This document shows, one piece after another, positions 18,832 to 28,356 of a DNA stretch of 64,000 bases. The stretch is from JBGPTK01 sp963797765 (GTDB lineage Bacteria > Acidobacteriota > Terriglobia > Acidiferrales > UBA7541). Position 1 is the first letter of the stretch, and each line of letters begins with the position of its first letter. The DNA lies in the NCBI GenBank assembly GCA_963797765.1, contig CAWCQU010000003.1, positions 62,001-126,000 on the forward strand, given 5' to 3'. The notes beneath the pieces were generated by a model. That model saw nothing but the letters and a program-made list of their open reading frames with translations, was not told the origin of the DNA and made no database searches. The position numbers and the translations under genes were made by a program.

Positions 18832-20214
18832 ATGCGAACCATTTTGATTGTGGATGACGATGCTTCGGCGCGATACGGTTTGCGCCGGGCGCTCGAACAC
18901 AAATATCGCATCGCCGAGGCCGATTCGGCGAAGGCGGCCCGCGAGGCGCTGGACCGGGAGAGGCCGGACGTTGTGCTGCTCGATCTGGTGATGCCGGAGG
19001 AAGACGGGCTCTCGTTGCTGAAAACGATGCGCGAAGATGGTTATGAGCAGCCGGTGCTGGTGGTTTCCGCGCTCGATTCCGCGAAAATGGCGGTGGATGC
19101 GCTGCGCCTGGGGGCCGCGGATTACATCGTGAAAGGCTTTGACATCGATGAATTGCGCAAGCGCGTTGCGAATCTGATAAGAATCCTGGACCTCTCCAGC
19201 GAAAACGAACGATTGCGGCGGGAGTTGGTGGCCGAAGGACAGTTTGGCCGGATGATCGGAGCGAGCGCTGCGATGAGGCGAGTATTCGAAATGGCGGAAC
19301 GAGTTGCGCCCTCCGATGCGACTGTTTTGATTCTGGGCGAAAGCGGAACCGGGAAGGATTTGCTGGCGCAGGAAATTCACGATCGCTCGCCACGGAAAAA
19401 TGGGCCGTTTATTGCAGTGAATTGCGCGGCGCTTCCCGAGAACTTGATCGAATCGGAATTATTCGGATACGAAAAGGGCGCGTTTACCGGCGCGGCACAA
19501 CAAAAGAAAGGAAAATTCGAGCTGGCCTCCGGCGGCACGCTTTTCCTGGATGAAATTGGCGATATGAATCCAATTACACAGGCAAAGGTGCTGCGTGCTT
19601 TGGAGAATCGCAAAGTGGAACGGCTGGGCGGGGCGCAGGCCATCGAAGTGGATGTGCGCGTGGTGAGCGCGACGCACCGCGATTTACCGGCGGAGATCGC
19701 AGCGGGAAAATTCCGTGAAGATCTTTTTTACCGGTTGCGCGTGGTGACCCTGGAATTGCCGCCGCTGCGCGCGCACAAGGAGGATATCGCCCTGCTTGCC
19801 GAGACATTTCTTTCGCAATTGAATGCGCGGCACAACCGCAAGGCCCGGCTCGATTCCGCCGCAATCGAATTGCTGGCGCGCTACGACTGGCCGGGAAATG
19901 TTCGTGAATTGCGGAATGCGCTGGAACGCAGCCTGGTTCTGGCGCCGGAGGAAAAAATCGGGGTGGCCGAGTTGCCGGAAGAAATTCGCAGCGGCGAGCC
20001 GGTGACGGGCAGCGCTCGCGCGGGCGGCAGCGATGCTTTGCTCGGTGAAACGGACTTCCGTGAAGCCAAGCGCAAGTTTGAGGTGGCATTCTTGAAATCG
20101 AAATTGGAAGAACATCGCTGGAACGTCTCGCGGACCGCTGCAGCTGTTGGATTGCACCGTCAAAGCCTTCAGGAAAAGCTGCGCGAGCTGGGGATTCAGC
20201 GGCCAGGTAAGTAA
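18832..20214 (+). CDS. NtrC-family sigma-54 response regulator
   Basis: A 460-residue activator with a receiver domain (1-120) whose phosphate acceptor is Asp51 in LLDLVMPEEDG. An AAA+ sigma-54 interaction domain follows (about 145-375), with Walker A GESGTGKD from residue 169 and the sigma-54 loop GAFTGA at 216-221. The C-terminus is a Fis-type helix-turn-helix (about 420-455: SRTAAAVGLHRQSLQEKLREL). The partner kinase is immediately upstream, 21 bases away. Targets should be sigma-54 promoters. None were identified in this window. Confidence 0.93.
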   Translation: MRTILIVDDDASARYGLRRALEHKYRIAEADSAKAAREALDRERPDVVLLDLVMPEEDGLSLLKTMREDGYEQPVLVVSALDSAKMAVDALRLGAADYIVKGFDIDELRKRVANLIRILDLSSENERLRRELVAEGQFGRMIGASAAMRRVFEMAERVAPSDATVLILGESGTGKDLLAQEIHDRSPRKNGPFIAVNCAALPENLIESELFGYEKGAFTGAAQQKKGKFELASGGTLFLDEIGDMNPITQAKVLRALENRKVERLGGAQAIEVDVRVVSATHRDLPAEIAAGKFREDLFYRLRVVTLELPPLRAHKEDIALLAETFLSQLNARHNRKARLDSAAIELLARYDWPGNVRELRNALERSLVLAPEEKIGVAELPEEIRSGEPVTGSARAGGSDALLGETDFREAKRKFEVAFLKSKLEEHRWNVSRTAAAVGLHRQSLQEKLRELGIQRPGK

Positions 20215-20244
20215 GCGAGAGACAGACGAATTCGAACAAGAGAA

Positions 20245-20874
20245 ATGATGGCGCGCATCGAAAATGTAGGAGGGTTCATACTGGCGGGCGGCGCCAGTTC
20301 GCGCATGGGGCGTGATAAGGCTTTCATCGAACTGGATGGCGAGCCACTGATTCTACGAGCGGCGAAATTGCTGGAACCGATCGTGGGTAGTGCAACAATT
20401 ATTGGACCGCCGGAACGATTCGCGTCTCTCGGCTTGCATACGATCCCCGATGATCATCTGGGTTTTGGTCCGCTTGGCGGGATCGCTACAGCGCTACGAG
20501 TAGCTACGCATCCTTGGAATTTAATTATTGGGTGCGATCTGCCATTTTTGACGCAGGAGTGGCTGGAGTTCTTGGTTCAGCGGGCTCTTGAATCGCAGTC
20601 GGATGCTGTAGTTCCAATGAGCGAGCATGGAGCGGAGCCGCTTTGCGCCATGTATCAGCGCAGGGCCGGGACGAAAATTTCCGCGGCGCTCGAGCAGGGC
20701 ATCCGCAAGATTACGCAAGGTCTTGAGGGCCTTGCTATAGTCAATCTGGCGCCGGACAAATGGAAACCGTTTGATTCCGCTGGACTCCTATTCAAGAATA
20801 TCAACACGCCGGATGACTACAACGAGCTGCTGGCGGACATTGACAAGAAATTCGAGAAGAAAAGGGAAGCATGA
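20245..20874 (+). CDS. mobA: Molybdenum cofactor guanylyltransferase MobA
   Basis: A 209-residue nucleotidyltransferase that attaches GMP to molybdopterin. The nucleotide-binding loop LAGGASSRMGRDKAFIEL (about 11-28) and the second motif IIGCDLPFLTQEWLEFL (the metal-binding Asp in CDLP) fit the family. The gene follows the regulator by 30 bases and its stop overlaps the next gene start (ATGA). The link between MobA and an Mla-type ATPase is not functionally obvious. Confidence 0.88.
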   Translation: MMARIENVGGFILAGGASSRMGRDKAFIELDGEPLILRAAKLLEPIVGSATIIGPPERFASLGLHTIPDDHLGFGPLGGIATALRVATHPWNLIIGCDLPFLTQEWLEFLVQRALESQSDAVVPMSEHGAEPLCAMYQRRAGTKISAALEQGIRKITQGLEGLAIVNLAPDKWKPFDSAGLLFKNINTPDDYNELLADIDKKFEKKREA

Positions 20875-21635
20875 GCGAGCACTTCATCGAATTCAAAAAC
20901 GTGTCGATATCGTTTGGCGAGAACCCCGTGCTGCGTGATGTTAGTTTCTACGTGGGGCAGGGCGAGACGACGGTGATTATGGGCCGCAGCGGCGTGGGGA
21001 AATCGGTTTCGCTGAAGATCATCATGGGATTTCTGCAGGCAGACGAAGGCCAAGTGATTGTTGGAGGCGAAAATATCGTTGGCTGGACGGAAGAGCAACT
21101 GATGGAGACGCGCAAGAAAGTGACGATGGTGTTTCAATCGGGCGCGCTATTCGATTCGCTTACCGTGGCGCAGAATGTGGCCTTTCCGCTCGAAAGACGC
21201 GCGGAAATCGAGCCCGATCAGATTGATGCGCGCGTGAAGGAACTTCTGGAAATGCTGGAGGCGAGCGATTTTGCCGATAAATTGCCGGACGAATTGAGCA
21301 CGGGAACCAAGCGCGCGGTAGCTATTGCGCGCGCGCTGGCGCAAGATCCGGAAGCAATTTTATTCGATGAGCCAACCACCATGGTCGATCCAATCATGGC
21401 AGGCCACGTGGGCGAGTTGATTCTGAAACTCAAGGAAAAATTCCACAAGACTTCGATCGTGGTGACCCACGATACCCATCTCGCGCGAAGGCTGGCGGAC
21501 CGAGTCGTTTTTTTGAAGGATGGAGAGGTGGCGTTTTTCGGCACCTGGAAAGAGTTCGAGAGCTCGGCAGATCCCACGTTGCATAATTTCCGCATGCAGG
21601 ACGAATTGATTCCCGCCCTGGACGTTACTGCGTGA
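20871..21635 (+). CDS. ABC transporter ATPase, MlaF-like, without a linked permease
   Basis: A 254-residue ATPase with Walker A GRSGVGKS (residues about 38-45) and Walker B AILFDEPTT. The switch histidine sits in VVTHDTH. The Q-loop MVFQSGALFDSLTV is typical of the MlaF/Ttg2A lipid-transport subfamily. The signature motif reads LSTGTKR instead of LSGGxxR, so the second glycine is replaced. MlaE permease and MlaD binding genes normally sit next to it but are missing; neighbours are mobA upstream and an amino-acid permease, both overlapping by four bases. The partner permease must be elsewhere. Confidence 0.85.
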   Translation: MSEHFIEFKNVSISFGENPVLRDVSFYVGQGETTVIMGRSGVGKSVSLKIIMGFLQADEGQVIVGGENIVGWTEEQLMETRKKVTMVFQSGALFDSLTVAQNVAFPLERRAEIEPDQIDARVKELLEMLEASDFADKLPDELSTGTKRAVAIARALAQDPEAILFDEPTTMVDPIMAGHVGELILKLKEKFHKTSIVVTHDTHLARRLADRVVFLKDGEVAFFGTWKEFESSADPTLHNFRMQDELIPALDVTA

Positions 21636-23086
21636 GCCAAACTTCTCCAGCCATTCCCGATCCACGAAAGCAGCTACGCCGCGAAATGGGCTTCTGGGAC
21701 GTGCTGCTTTTCAATATCGCCACCGTGCTGGGCCCGCGGTGGATTGCGGCTGCGGCTCACAACGGAACTTCTTCGATCAGTTTGTGGATTGGCGCGGCCG
21801 TTTTCTTTTTTGTTCCCACCGCGCTGGTGATTGTGGAGCTTTCCACGCGATTTCCGGAAGAAGGCGGGCTTTACGTCTGGTCGAAGCAGGCGTTCGGGGA
21901 ATTTCACGGGTTTGTGGCGGGATGGACATACTGGATTTATACGGTATTTTATTTTCCGGGGCTGCTGCTGGCGAGCGCGTCGATGAGCGCCTATGTGGGA
22001 GGTTCGGGCGCGGCGCATCTGGCGCAGAGCCGCACCTTCCTGCTGGTTGTCTCGTTGATACTGCTGATTGTAGCAGTGTGGCTGAACATTATCGGATTGA
22101 ACGTGGGCAAGTGGCTGCAAAATGCCGGCGGCGTGGCGACCTATCTTCCTTTGCTGATGCTCACCTTCATCGGCTTCATTTTGTGGTACATGAAAGGTCC
22201 GGTGACGCATTTCACCTGGGCGAATATTTTTCCGGTGTGGAATTGGGATACCGTAAATTTTTGGCCGCAGATCGCGTTCGCGTTTACGGGGCTTGAATTG
22301 GTTTCGGCAATGAGCGATGAAATCAAGGATCCCCGTCGCACATTGCCGCGCGCGATTCTTGGTTCCGGTGTGATGATCGCGGCGATCTACATTATTGGCA
22401 CGATTGCCGTGCTGGGGATGTTGCAGAGCACGGATGTTGATCCAAAGAGCGGGGTGTTCCAGGCGATCACGATCGGGTCGACGGTTTTGAAAGTTGGATT
22501 GCTTGGCATTGTCGCAGCCATGCTGGTTTCTGTGGGGAACGCGGGAGGAGTGGGCTCGACGGTTGCGGGGATTGCGAGAGTGCCCTTCGTGGTGGGAATC
22601 GACCGGTACCTGCCAGCCGCGTTCGGGAAGATTCATCCCAGGTGGAAGACGCCTTACATTTCGATTCTGGTGCAAGCGGGAATCTCCGGTTTGATTTTGT
22701 TGGTGATCCAGATCAACGAGACAGCCAACAGCGCGTACCAGATTCTGGTGGATGCGGCGGTAATTCTTTATTTTATTCCGTTCCTTTACATGTACGCGGC
22801 GGCGATCAAACTTTCTTACCGGAAGGACCGGGCTGAAAATCCGGCGGCAGTTTTGATTCCGGGCGGCAAAGTTGGAGTGTGGATTGCCGGGGGACTCGGA
22901 TTTCTTGTGGTGGCTGGAGGAATCGCGCTTTCCGTGATTCCGCCGGGCGAGGCAGTGAGCAAAATCGGATTCGAGGCGAAGTTGTTGGGAGCGACTCTGG
23001 TGGCGATTTTGATCGGGCTGGCGCTTTATTATCGAGGGGCTCGGCAAAAATCGAGCGGTGGTGGAGAACTAAAGGCTGGGTATTAG
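21632..23086 (+). CDS. APC superfamily amino-acid permease
   Basis: A 484-residue protein with about twelve hydrophobic segments. The APC opening (REMGFWDVLLFNIATVLGPRWIAAAAHNG) replaces the usual GxG helix-1 break with GPRW. Further family features are STRFPEEGGLYVWSKQAFG and the mid-protein FTGLELVSAMSDEIKDPRRTLPRAI, where the Glu/Asp pair precedes the conserved RR. It imports or exchanges an amino acid; the substrate is not predictable. It starts with GTG overlapping the ATPase stop, and ends the run of overlapping genes. Confidence 0.88.
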   Translation: MSQTSPAIPDPRKQLRREMGFWDVLLFNIATVLGPRWIAAAAHNGTSSISLWIGAAVFFFVPTALVIVELSTRFPEEGGLYVWSKQAFGEFHGFVAGWTYWIYTVFYFPGLLLASASMSAYVGGSGAAHLAQSRTFLLVVSLILLIVAVWLNIIGLNVGKWLQNAGGVATYLPLLMLTFIGFILWYMKGPVTHFTWANIFPVWNWDTVNFWPQIAFAFTGLELVSAMSDEIKDPRRTLPRAILGSGVMIAAIYIIGTIAVLGMLQSTDVDPKSGVFQAITIGSTVLKVGLLGIVAAMLVSVGNAGGVGSTVAGIARVPFVVGIDRYLPAAFGKIHPRWKTPYISILVQAGISGLILLVIQINETANSAYQILVDAAVILYFIPFLYMYAAAIKLSYRKDRAENPAAVLIPGGKVGVWIAGGLGFLVVAGGIALSVIPPGEAVSKIGFEAKLLGATLVAILIGLALYYRGARQKSSGGGELKAGY

Positions 23087-23099
23087 GGAAAGGAAGTGC

Positions 23100-23273
23100 A
23101 TGGCGCAAAAGAAAAAGAAGTCATCGAAAAAGTCCGCAACCACTTTTCGTTTAAAAAACAAATCGTTGAACGGTGATTTCGAGATTTTTCTGCCTGAGGG
23201 GTGGAACGTTTCGACTTCAAGAGCAAAAACCTCATCGCAAATTCCCGCGAAAAACAGGCGGAAGCGCGGATAG
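23100..23273 (+). CDS. Possible small lysine-rich protein, 57 residues
   Basis: An ATG at 23100, with an AGGAAG site six bases upstream, opens 57 codons ending in TAG at 23271. The N-terminus is MAQKKKKSSKKS, the middle is mildly hydrophobic (FEIFLPEGW), and the end is again basic (KNRRKRG). It resembles small DNA- or RNA-binding basic proteins but matches no family I know. It starts 13 bases after the permease stop. Shortness leaves real doubt. Confidence 0.4.
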   Translation: MAQKKKKSSKKSATTFRLKNKSLNGDFEIFLPEGWNVSTSRAKTSSQIPAKNRRKRG

Positions 23274-23307
23274 TTCCAGATACCTGGCTGGCATCCTGGG
23301 AACGTTG

Positions 23308-23332
23308 GCACAGCCAGGAGTGGCTGTGCTAC
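23308..23332. repeat. Palindromic repeat, first copy
   Basis: A 25-base element with nine-base arms GCACAGCCA / TGGCTGTGC and a GGAG loop. The same 25 bases occur again at 50877-50901, also right beside the 5' or 3' end of a gene. It lies just past the stop of the flavin oxidase and could act as a transcript-end hairpin. Confidence 0.8.
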
Positions 23333-23333
23333 T

Positions 23334-24614
23334 TCAATATACGGCGCGCTTTTGCATGGTTTGTTTTGTGGCCAGAGAGAAGCGCGGCTCTGCAGTCCCT
23401 TCGCCTGCCAGGCGGGCTGCCACATAGGCGCCCATCGCGGGGCCGTGTTTGAAGCCGTGACCGGAACCGCCGCCCACCAGCCAGACATTTTCGAACTCGG
23501 GGTGGCGATCCACCAGAAAATCGCCGTTGGAAGTATTTTCGTATTGGCAGACGCGCGACTCGACGACGGGAGCATTTTTCAGGGCGGGGAAACGCTCGCC
23601 GAGATAGGCGCGGGCGGCCTGTTCTGCTTCGGGAGTGGGAATGCGGTCCGCGGTGTCGGGATCGATGGCCGGGCCGTGGTGGTCGACGGCGATTTTCACG
23701 CCGCGATTTTCCAGATCGGGCATTCCGTAAATTTCGTCGCCGAGGCAGATCCAGGTGGGCATCGCGGGCGGTGCAAATCGAGTGTCGCCTGCAGGCGCGC
23801 CGAAAAAGAAAACCTCCTGGCGGGTGGGGAAAATACGCTCGCCCAGGATTGAGGGAAAAACTCTTGGCAGCCAGGGGCCGCAGGCAAATACAAAAGTTCC
23901 AGCGCTTATTTTTTCGCCGCTCTGGGCAGTGACCGAAGCCAGTCGGCCGTTTCCGGTGGGTGTCAAGACCGCGTCAATTTTATATTCCGTGCCGTTCTTC
24001 TGGGATGCCCCGACCACGGCCTGCACGGCTCGCCGGGCAAAAAGAACGCCGCTATCCGGCTCGTAAAGTCCCCAGGTTATTTTTTTGCCGAAACTAATCT
24101 GCGGGTAATGCTTTTCCAGATCGAACCGCTCGTATTTCTCGTATTTCACTCCGAGCTTTTTGAAACTGGCTTCACAATCGTGCGGATATTTTTCGCCTTC
24201 GCTCGCCATCCACAGCATTCCGGTGCGATGGAAGAGCGGTTTGGCGCTTGCCGCGAAAAATTCCTGCCACAATACCAGCGAACGCATCGACCAGCGTGTG
24301 TAGAGTTCATCGGGGCCGTATCCCATGCGGATAATTCGCGATTCGCCGCCCGAGCTGGCGCGGGCGTTGGATGCGCCGTAGGAATCGAGCAGTACGACAC
24401 TTTTGCCCGAGCGCTGGAGGGTGTAAGCGGTCCAGGCGCCGAAGACTCCGGCTCCGATGACTGCTACGTCGTAGGTTTTGCTGGTCGCCATCTGCGTTGC
24501 TCCCGATGTTGATTTTGGCGAAGTTCCCATCGTCGCGCGATTGAATGCAACCGTGCCCGCGGCCACCACCGATTTCAGGAATTCGCGTCGAGGCAGTTTC
24601 ATTTTGTGATCCAC
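23334..24614 (-). CDS. FAD-dependent amine oxidase, sarcosine/N-methyltryptophan oxidase-like
   Basis: A 426-residue DAO-family flavoprotein. A twin-arginine export signal (PRREFLKSVVAAGTVAF, first 25 residues) is followed by the FAD fold (VAVIGAGVFGAWTAYTLQ, about 49-67). ARASSGGESRIIRMGY is the sarcosine-oxidase loop. The covalent-flavin Cys motif of monomeric sarcosine oxidase is retained (RVCQYENTSNGDFLVDRHP), as is the C-terminal GGGSGHGFKHGP. It likely oxidises a secondary amine to imine plus hydrogen peroxide, in the periplasm if the Tat signal is used; cytoplasmic homologues lack such a signal. The exact substrate is unknown. An ATG at 24602 is an alternative start. Confidence 0.85.
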   Translation of the reverse strand: MDHKMKLPRREFLKSVVAAGTVAFNRATMGTSPKSTSGATQMATSKTYDVAVIGAGVFGAWTAYTLQRSGKSVVLLDSYGASNARASSGGESRIIRMGYGPDELYTRWSMRSLVLWQEFFAASAKPLFHRTGMLWMASEGEKYPHDCEASFKKLGVKYEKYERFDLEKHYPQISFGKKITWGLYEPDSGVLFARRAVQAVVGASQKNGTEYKIDAVLTPTGNGRLASVTAQSGEKISAGTFVFACGPWLPRVFPSILGERIFPTRQEVFFFGAPAGDTRFAPPAMPTWICLGDEIYGMPDLENRGVKIAVDHHGPAIDPDTADRIPTPEAEQAARAYLGERFPALKNAPVVESRVCQYENTSNGDFLVDRHPEFENVWLVGGGSGHGFKHGPAMGAYVAARLAGEGTAEPRFSLATKQTMQKRAVY

Positions 24615-24678
24615 GCCGTTCGCAGGCGGCGGCGGTTCGAGTGCTGCATCCTCGGAATAACAAATAGATAAAGTCCAA

Positions 24679-24737
24679 CTTCAGGGGCTGAAGCCCCTGA
24701 AGATTCCAGCCACTTATGTCGGAGCTGAAGCTCCGAC
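24679..24737. repeat. Two adjacent REP-like palindromes
   Basis: Two hairpins, 24679-24702 (11-base arms, GA loop) and 24718-24737 (nine-base arms, GA loop), share the centre GCTGAAGC. Related shorter or GC-richer elements occur near 28655, 45839 and 51697. They lie in the gap between the flavin oxidase start and ribE end. Confidence 0.75.
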
Positions 24738-24776
24738 CCCCTAAGTAGAAGCCCCCGAAATTTACTCGACACTATT

Positions 24777-25430
24777 TTAGAATCCTTCTTCGATCAGTTT
24801 GGCGGCCGTGAGCTGTGTGGGCGCCGGTTCCAATCGCGCATCCAGCATCCGCTCAACATATTTCGCGAGGATATCGCATTCGACGTTTACGGCGGCACCG
24901 GGAATCATTCCCTGGACATTTGTGTGCTCGTAGGTGAAGGGGATCACCGCTATGTCCACGATGCCATCGCGCCATCCGGCTACGGTCAAGCTGATTCCGT
25001 CAATGGCGATGGAACCTTTCATGGCGACGTAGCGCGCGATTTCTTCGGGGACGCGAACGGAAAGCCACCAGTTTTCACCTTCCGGCTCCAGGCGCGTGAC
25101 GCGGCCGATTCCGTCCACGTGGCCCTGCACGAAGTGGCCGCCCAGGCGCGCATTGGCGGCGAGGGGGCGTTCGAGATTTACGGGCTGGCCCGGTTTCATT
25201 TCATCAAGAGATGTCCGGCGCAGTGTTTCGACGGAAAGATCGGCGGCGAATATGCCATCGCTGATTTCGACGACAGTGAGGCAACAGCCATTTACGGCGA
25301 TGCTATCGGCGATTTTTATGGAAGCCGCGATTTCGGGAGCGCCGGCGAGATTCACTCGCAGCCGGCCACCTTGCGGCGTGCGATCGAGCGATTCCATTTT
25401 TCCGAGGTGCTCAACGATTCCGGTAAACAT
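24777..25430 (-). CDS. ribE: Riboflavin synthase, alpha chain
   Basis: A 217-residue riboflavin synthase that dismutates two lumazines into riboflavin. The start MFTGIVEHLG is diagnostic and fixes the start at 25430, although the frame extends further upstream. Two homologous barrels are visible: the first (1-95) has AVNGCCLTVVEI, the second (96-195) has AIDGISLTVAGW. Its start overlaps the end of ribD by 20 bases, so the two are coupled. ribH was not seen in the window. Confidence 0.95.
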   Translation of the reverse strand: MFTGIVEHLGKMESLDRTPQGGRLRVNLAGAPEIAASIKIADSIAVNGCCLTVVEISDGIFAADLSVETLRRTSLDEMKPGQPVNLERPLAANARLGGHFVQGHVDGIGRVTRLEPEGENWWLSVRVPEEIARYVAMKGSIAIDGISLTVAGWRDGIVDIAVIPFTYEHTNVQGMIPGAAVNVECDILAKYVERMLDARLEPAPTQLTAAKLIEEGF

Positions 25431-26664
25431 CGCGTAAATATCCCTCCACCGCGAAGTCGGGGCCGAACTGCCGCAATGTAAGATTTTGCAGCGGCGGCGG
25501 AGCGGCAAAACGACGCGACCGGCCCGTTGCGAACGGCAAGCCGCCGCCGAATATCTTTGGTGCGAAAAACAGGATCATCTTATCCACAATTCCGGCTTCG
25601 AGGGCAGCACCATTTATTTTCGATCCGGCTTCGACGAGGACGCTGAGAATTTGGCGGCGGCCGAGTTCGCTGAGCACATCGTCGAAGCGAACGCGATTGC
25701 CCCGCGGGCGAAGACGAACCACCTCGATTCCGGCGCGCCGCAGAGACGCGGGCGCGCGAGGATTCCAGAGGCTGCGTGGTGAAAACGAGCACGTCTCTAT
25801 CGGCTGATTTGACCAGTTTTGATGTTAGCGGGAGCCGCAGACGCGAATCCAGGATTACGCGCAGGAGAGGCCTTCGCCGGGGGCGGCCGGTGCGATCGGT
25901 AAGGCTCGGATTATCGGCGAGGACCGTGCCAATGCCAGTGACGAGCGCGTCGGATGAGTGGCGGAGCAACTGAACTTCGTCGCGGGATTGCAGCGAGGTG
26001 ATCCAGCGGCCGTTTTTACCGGAGCGAGGAAGAGAAGCGATGTAACCGTCGAGCGTGAGCGCGGATTTTAATATGACCAACGGTAGGCCGCTGCGAATCC
26101 AATTTGCGAACTGTTCATTCAGGCGGCGGGCTTCCGACTGGCGCTCCCCGAGAGTAAGGTTTACTCCGGCACGGCGCAATTGTCGAAAGCCGCGGCCAGC
26201 GACTTTGGGATTTGGGTCGGGCATACACGCAACCACGCGAGTGACGCCTGCCCTGATTATTGCTTCGGTGCAAGGGCCGGTCCGGCCGGTGTGGCAACAG
26301 GGTTCGAGATTTACATAAAGTGTCGAACCCTGCGCATTTTTTCCGGCATTTTCGAGGGCGAGCAATTTCCGCGTGGCGGCGTGCCGTCGTAAGTGTGGAA
26401 ACCTTCGGCGATGACGCGGCCATTTTTCACGAGCACGGCGCCGACGAGCGGATTTGGATGGGTGAGCGCTTCGCCTCGGCGAGCTAGTTCGAGGGCGCGG
26501 TCGATCCAGCGGGCATCGATCTGGTAGGTGGCTTGGTCGAATGATTCTACTGAGGGCGATTGCGCGGACGGCTTTACGGGCGCGAGATGGTCCGTCTGAT
26601 TGTCCCGCTGAGCAGGTGCGGCGAGATTAGTCGAAGAGCGAATTGGCGTACGTTTGCGCGTCAA
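25411..26664 (-). CDS. ribD: RibD deaminase/reductase, at least three frame breaks
   Basis: RibD deaminates and reduces the pyrimidine intermediate of riboflavin synthesis. The N-terminus has RALELARRGEALTHPNPLVGAVLV. The zinc motif (RRHAE) is readable only in another frame. VNLEPCCHTGRTGPC and the reductase part (ILKSALTLDGYIA, GIGTVLADNPSL) follow in a third. The last 100 residues (SVLVEAGSKINGAALEAG) need yet another shift, near 25735-25760. The first two breaks lie at about 26360-26390. Read through, the protein is full length. The annotated start overlaps ftsY by 38 bases and is uncertain; the conserved part begins near 26530. It is coupled to ribE. Confidence 0.85.
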
Positions 26665-27572
26665 AGGGAACTAGATCGTCGAGTTGTTCACCCGTGCCAA
26701 CAAAACGAATCGGCAAGCCCAACTCGCGGGCGATGGCGACGACGATACCACCCTTGGCGGTTCCGTCGAGCTTGGTGAGCACGATTCCGGTGACGCCGAC
26801 GTGGCTGGTGAATTCGCGGGCTTGCGAGAGGCCGTTCTGGCCGGTAGTCGCGTCCATCACCAGCAAAATATCATGCGGCGCGCCGGGGACGAGCTTCGCG
26901 GCAGTGCGTTTCATTTTTTCGAGTTCGGCCATCAAATTTGATTTAGTGTGCAGGCGGCCGGCGGTGTCAATAATCACGGCATCGGCCGAGCGGGCGCGCG
27001 CGGCAGTGACGGCATCGAAAACCACTGCGGCGGGATCGGCGCCTGGTTTCTGTTTGATCAGATCGACTCCGGCACGGCGGGCCCAGACTTCCAGTTGCTC
27101 GATCGCGGCGGCGCGAAAGGTGTCTGCGGCGCCAAGGATCACTGTGCCGCCTTCTTTTTTCAGGCGATTGGCCAGCTTGCCGATGGTGGTGGTTTTGCCG
27201 GTGCCATTCACGCCGACGATAAAAATCACGCGGGGAGCGGTGGCGGCTTTGCCGTCGATAGCGGCTGAGACGGGCGGAGTTAGAACACGGACGATTTGAT
27301 TTTTTAATTCGGCTTTGAGGGCGTCGGAGCCTGTGATCGCGTGTTGATTTACCTGTTGTCGCAAGGCGGCTAGGATTTCGCGCGTGGTGGTGACGCCGAT
27401 GTCCGCGCTGAGCAGAGCGCGATTCGAGATGGGCGAGGAGAGCGGGATCGACGGGACGGTCGCCCGTGAGCAATTGCTCGACTTTAGCGGCGAGTTCGGT
27501 GCGCGTTTTGCCGACCGACTCTTTGAGCCGTTCGAGCAGAGTGGGCTCGGGTTTTCCGAAAAGAGAGATCAT
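26627..27572 (-). CDS. ftsY: Signal recognition particle receptor FtsY, one frame break
   Basis: FtsY is the GTPase that receives ribosomes bearing SRP at the inner membrane. The N-terminal helical N-domain begins MISLFGKPEPTLLERLKESVGKTRTEL. One extra base near 27418-27424 shifts the frame before SADIGVTTTREILAALRQQ. The G-domain is intact: VGVNGTGKTTTIGKLA (P-loop), DTFRAAAIEQL, IDTAGRLHTKSNLM, TKLDGTAKGG, and the C-terminal GTGEQLDDLVPFDAQTY. The acidic membrane-targeting A-domain found in E. coli is absent, as in many non-proteobacteria. Confidence 0.92.
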
Positions 27573-27681
27573 GTTGGTCCGAGAACGTCTGGGAAAACAA
27601 TCATTCTAGCAGAGGTGGGGTTTGCGGTCGCGTTGGTGGCGGGCACGAAAAAAGCGGGGCGCAGAAAGTAGTCCGGCTTGA

Positions 27682-28356
27682 GAACGGGGCGGGTGGCTAC
27701 ACAGAAGTTCTCTACTACTCGCCATTCTTATTGGTCAGGCGTTCCCTCACTATGTTCTGTGGAGCCGGAAAGGGCGGGAGTTGCTGGAGAAGTTGCCGCT
27801 CGAGGGATGGACGGCGCGGCGGCGGAGCGATCTGCTGGCGATGCTGGACCGGCTGGATGAGCAGGTCGCTGATCTGGATCGAGCGGTGCACACGGAAGCG
27901 GAGCAGCGACCGGAAATGCGGCTGTTGATGAGCTCATCCTAATTTCCGGGCGTAGGACCGGTGGTGGGACTGGCGTTTGTGCTGACCATCGGCCCGGTGG
28001 AACGATTTCCGCGAGGGAAGTTCGTGGCCAGTTATGTGGGACTGATTCAGAAGGAGCGCTCTTTGGGCGATCATCAGAGAATGGGATCGATCAGCAAACA
28101 AGGGAACACCATGATGCGCACGTTGCTGGTGGAAGCAGCCCAGAACGCGGCGCGGTTCGATGAAGAGTTGCGGCGGGACTATGGCCGGCTGAAAGCGCGG
28201 AAATATTCGGCGGTGGCCAAAGAGATGATCGCGCGCAAACTAGCGGTGAGGATGTACTGGATGCTGCGGGAAAAGAAAACGTACGGGGAACTGTACGCGC
28301 AGCGTCCCGTCGCACCCATGCAGGGCAGCCCGAGTCATTCCGTGGTCGCCGTTTGA
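27682..28356 (+). pseudogene. IS110-family transposase remnant
   Basis: In one frame from 27682 the text reads as the C-terminal half of an IS110/IS116/IS902 transposase. A helical linker (LEKLPLEGW, LDRLDEQVADLDRAV) is followed by FPGVGPVVGLAFVLTIG, then FPRGKFVASYVGLIQKE, then GSISKQGNTMMRTLLVEAAQNAARFD. The DEDD catalytic N-terminal half is missing. A TAA at 27940 interrupts the frame just before FPGVGP, so the copy is truncated and carries a nonsense codon. No terminal repeats or target duplication could be recognised, as expected for this family. Confidence 0.8.

Noticed and set aside
21674..23047. 457-codon reverse frame opposite the amino-acid permease
   Set aside because: Antisense to a twelve-helix permease; product is Arg/His/Gln-rich and membrane-free, a mirror artefact.
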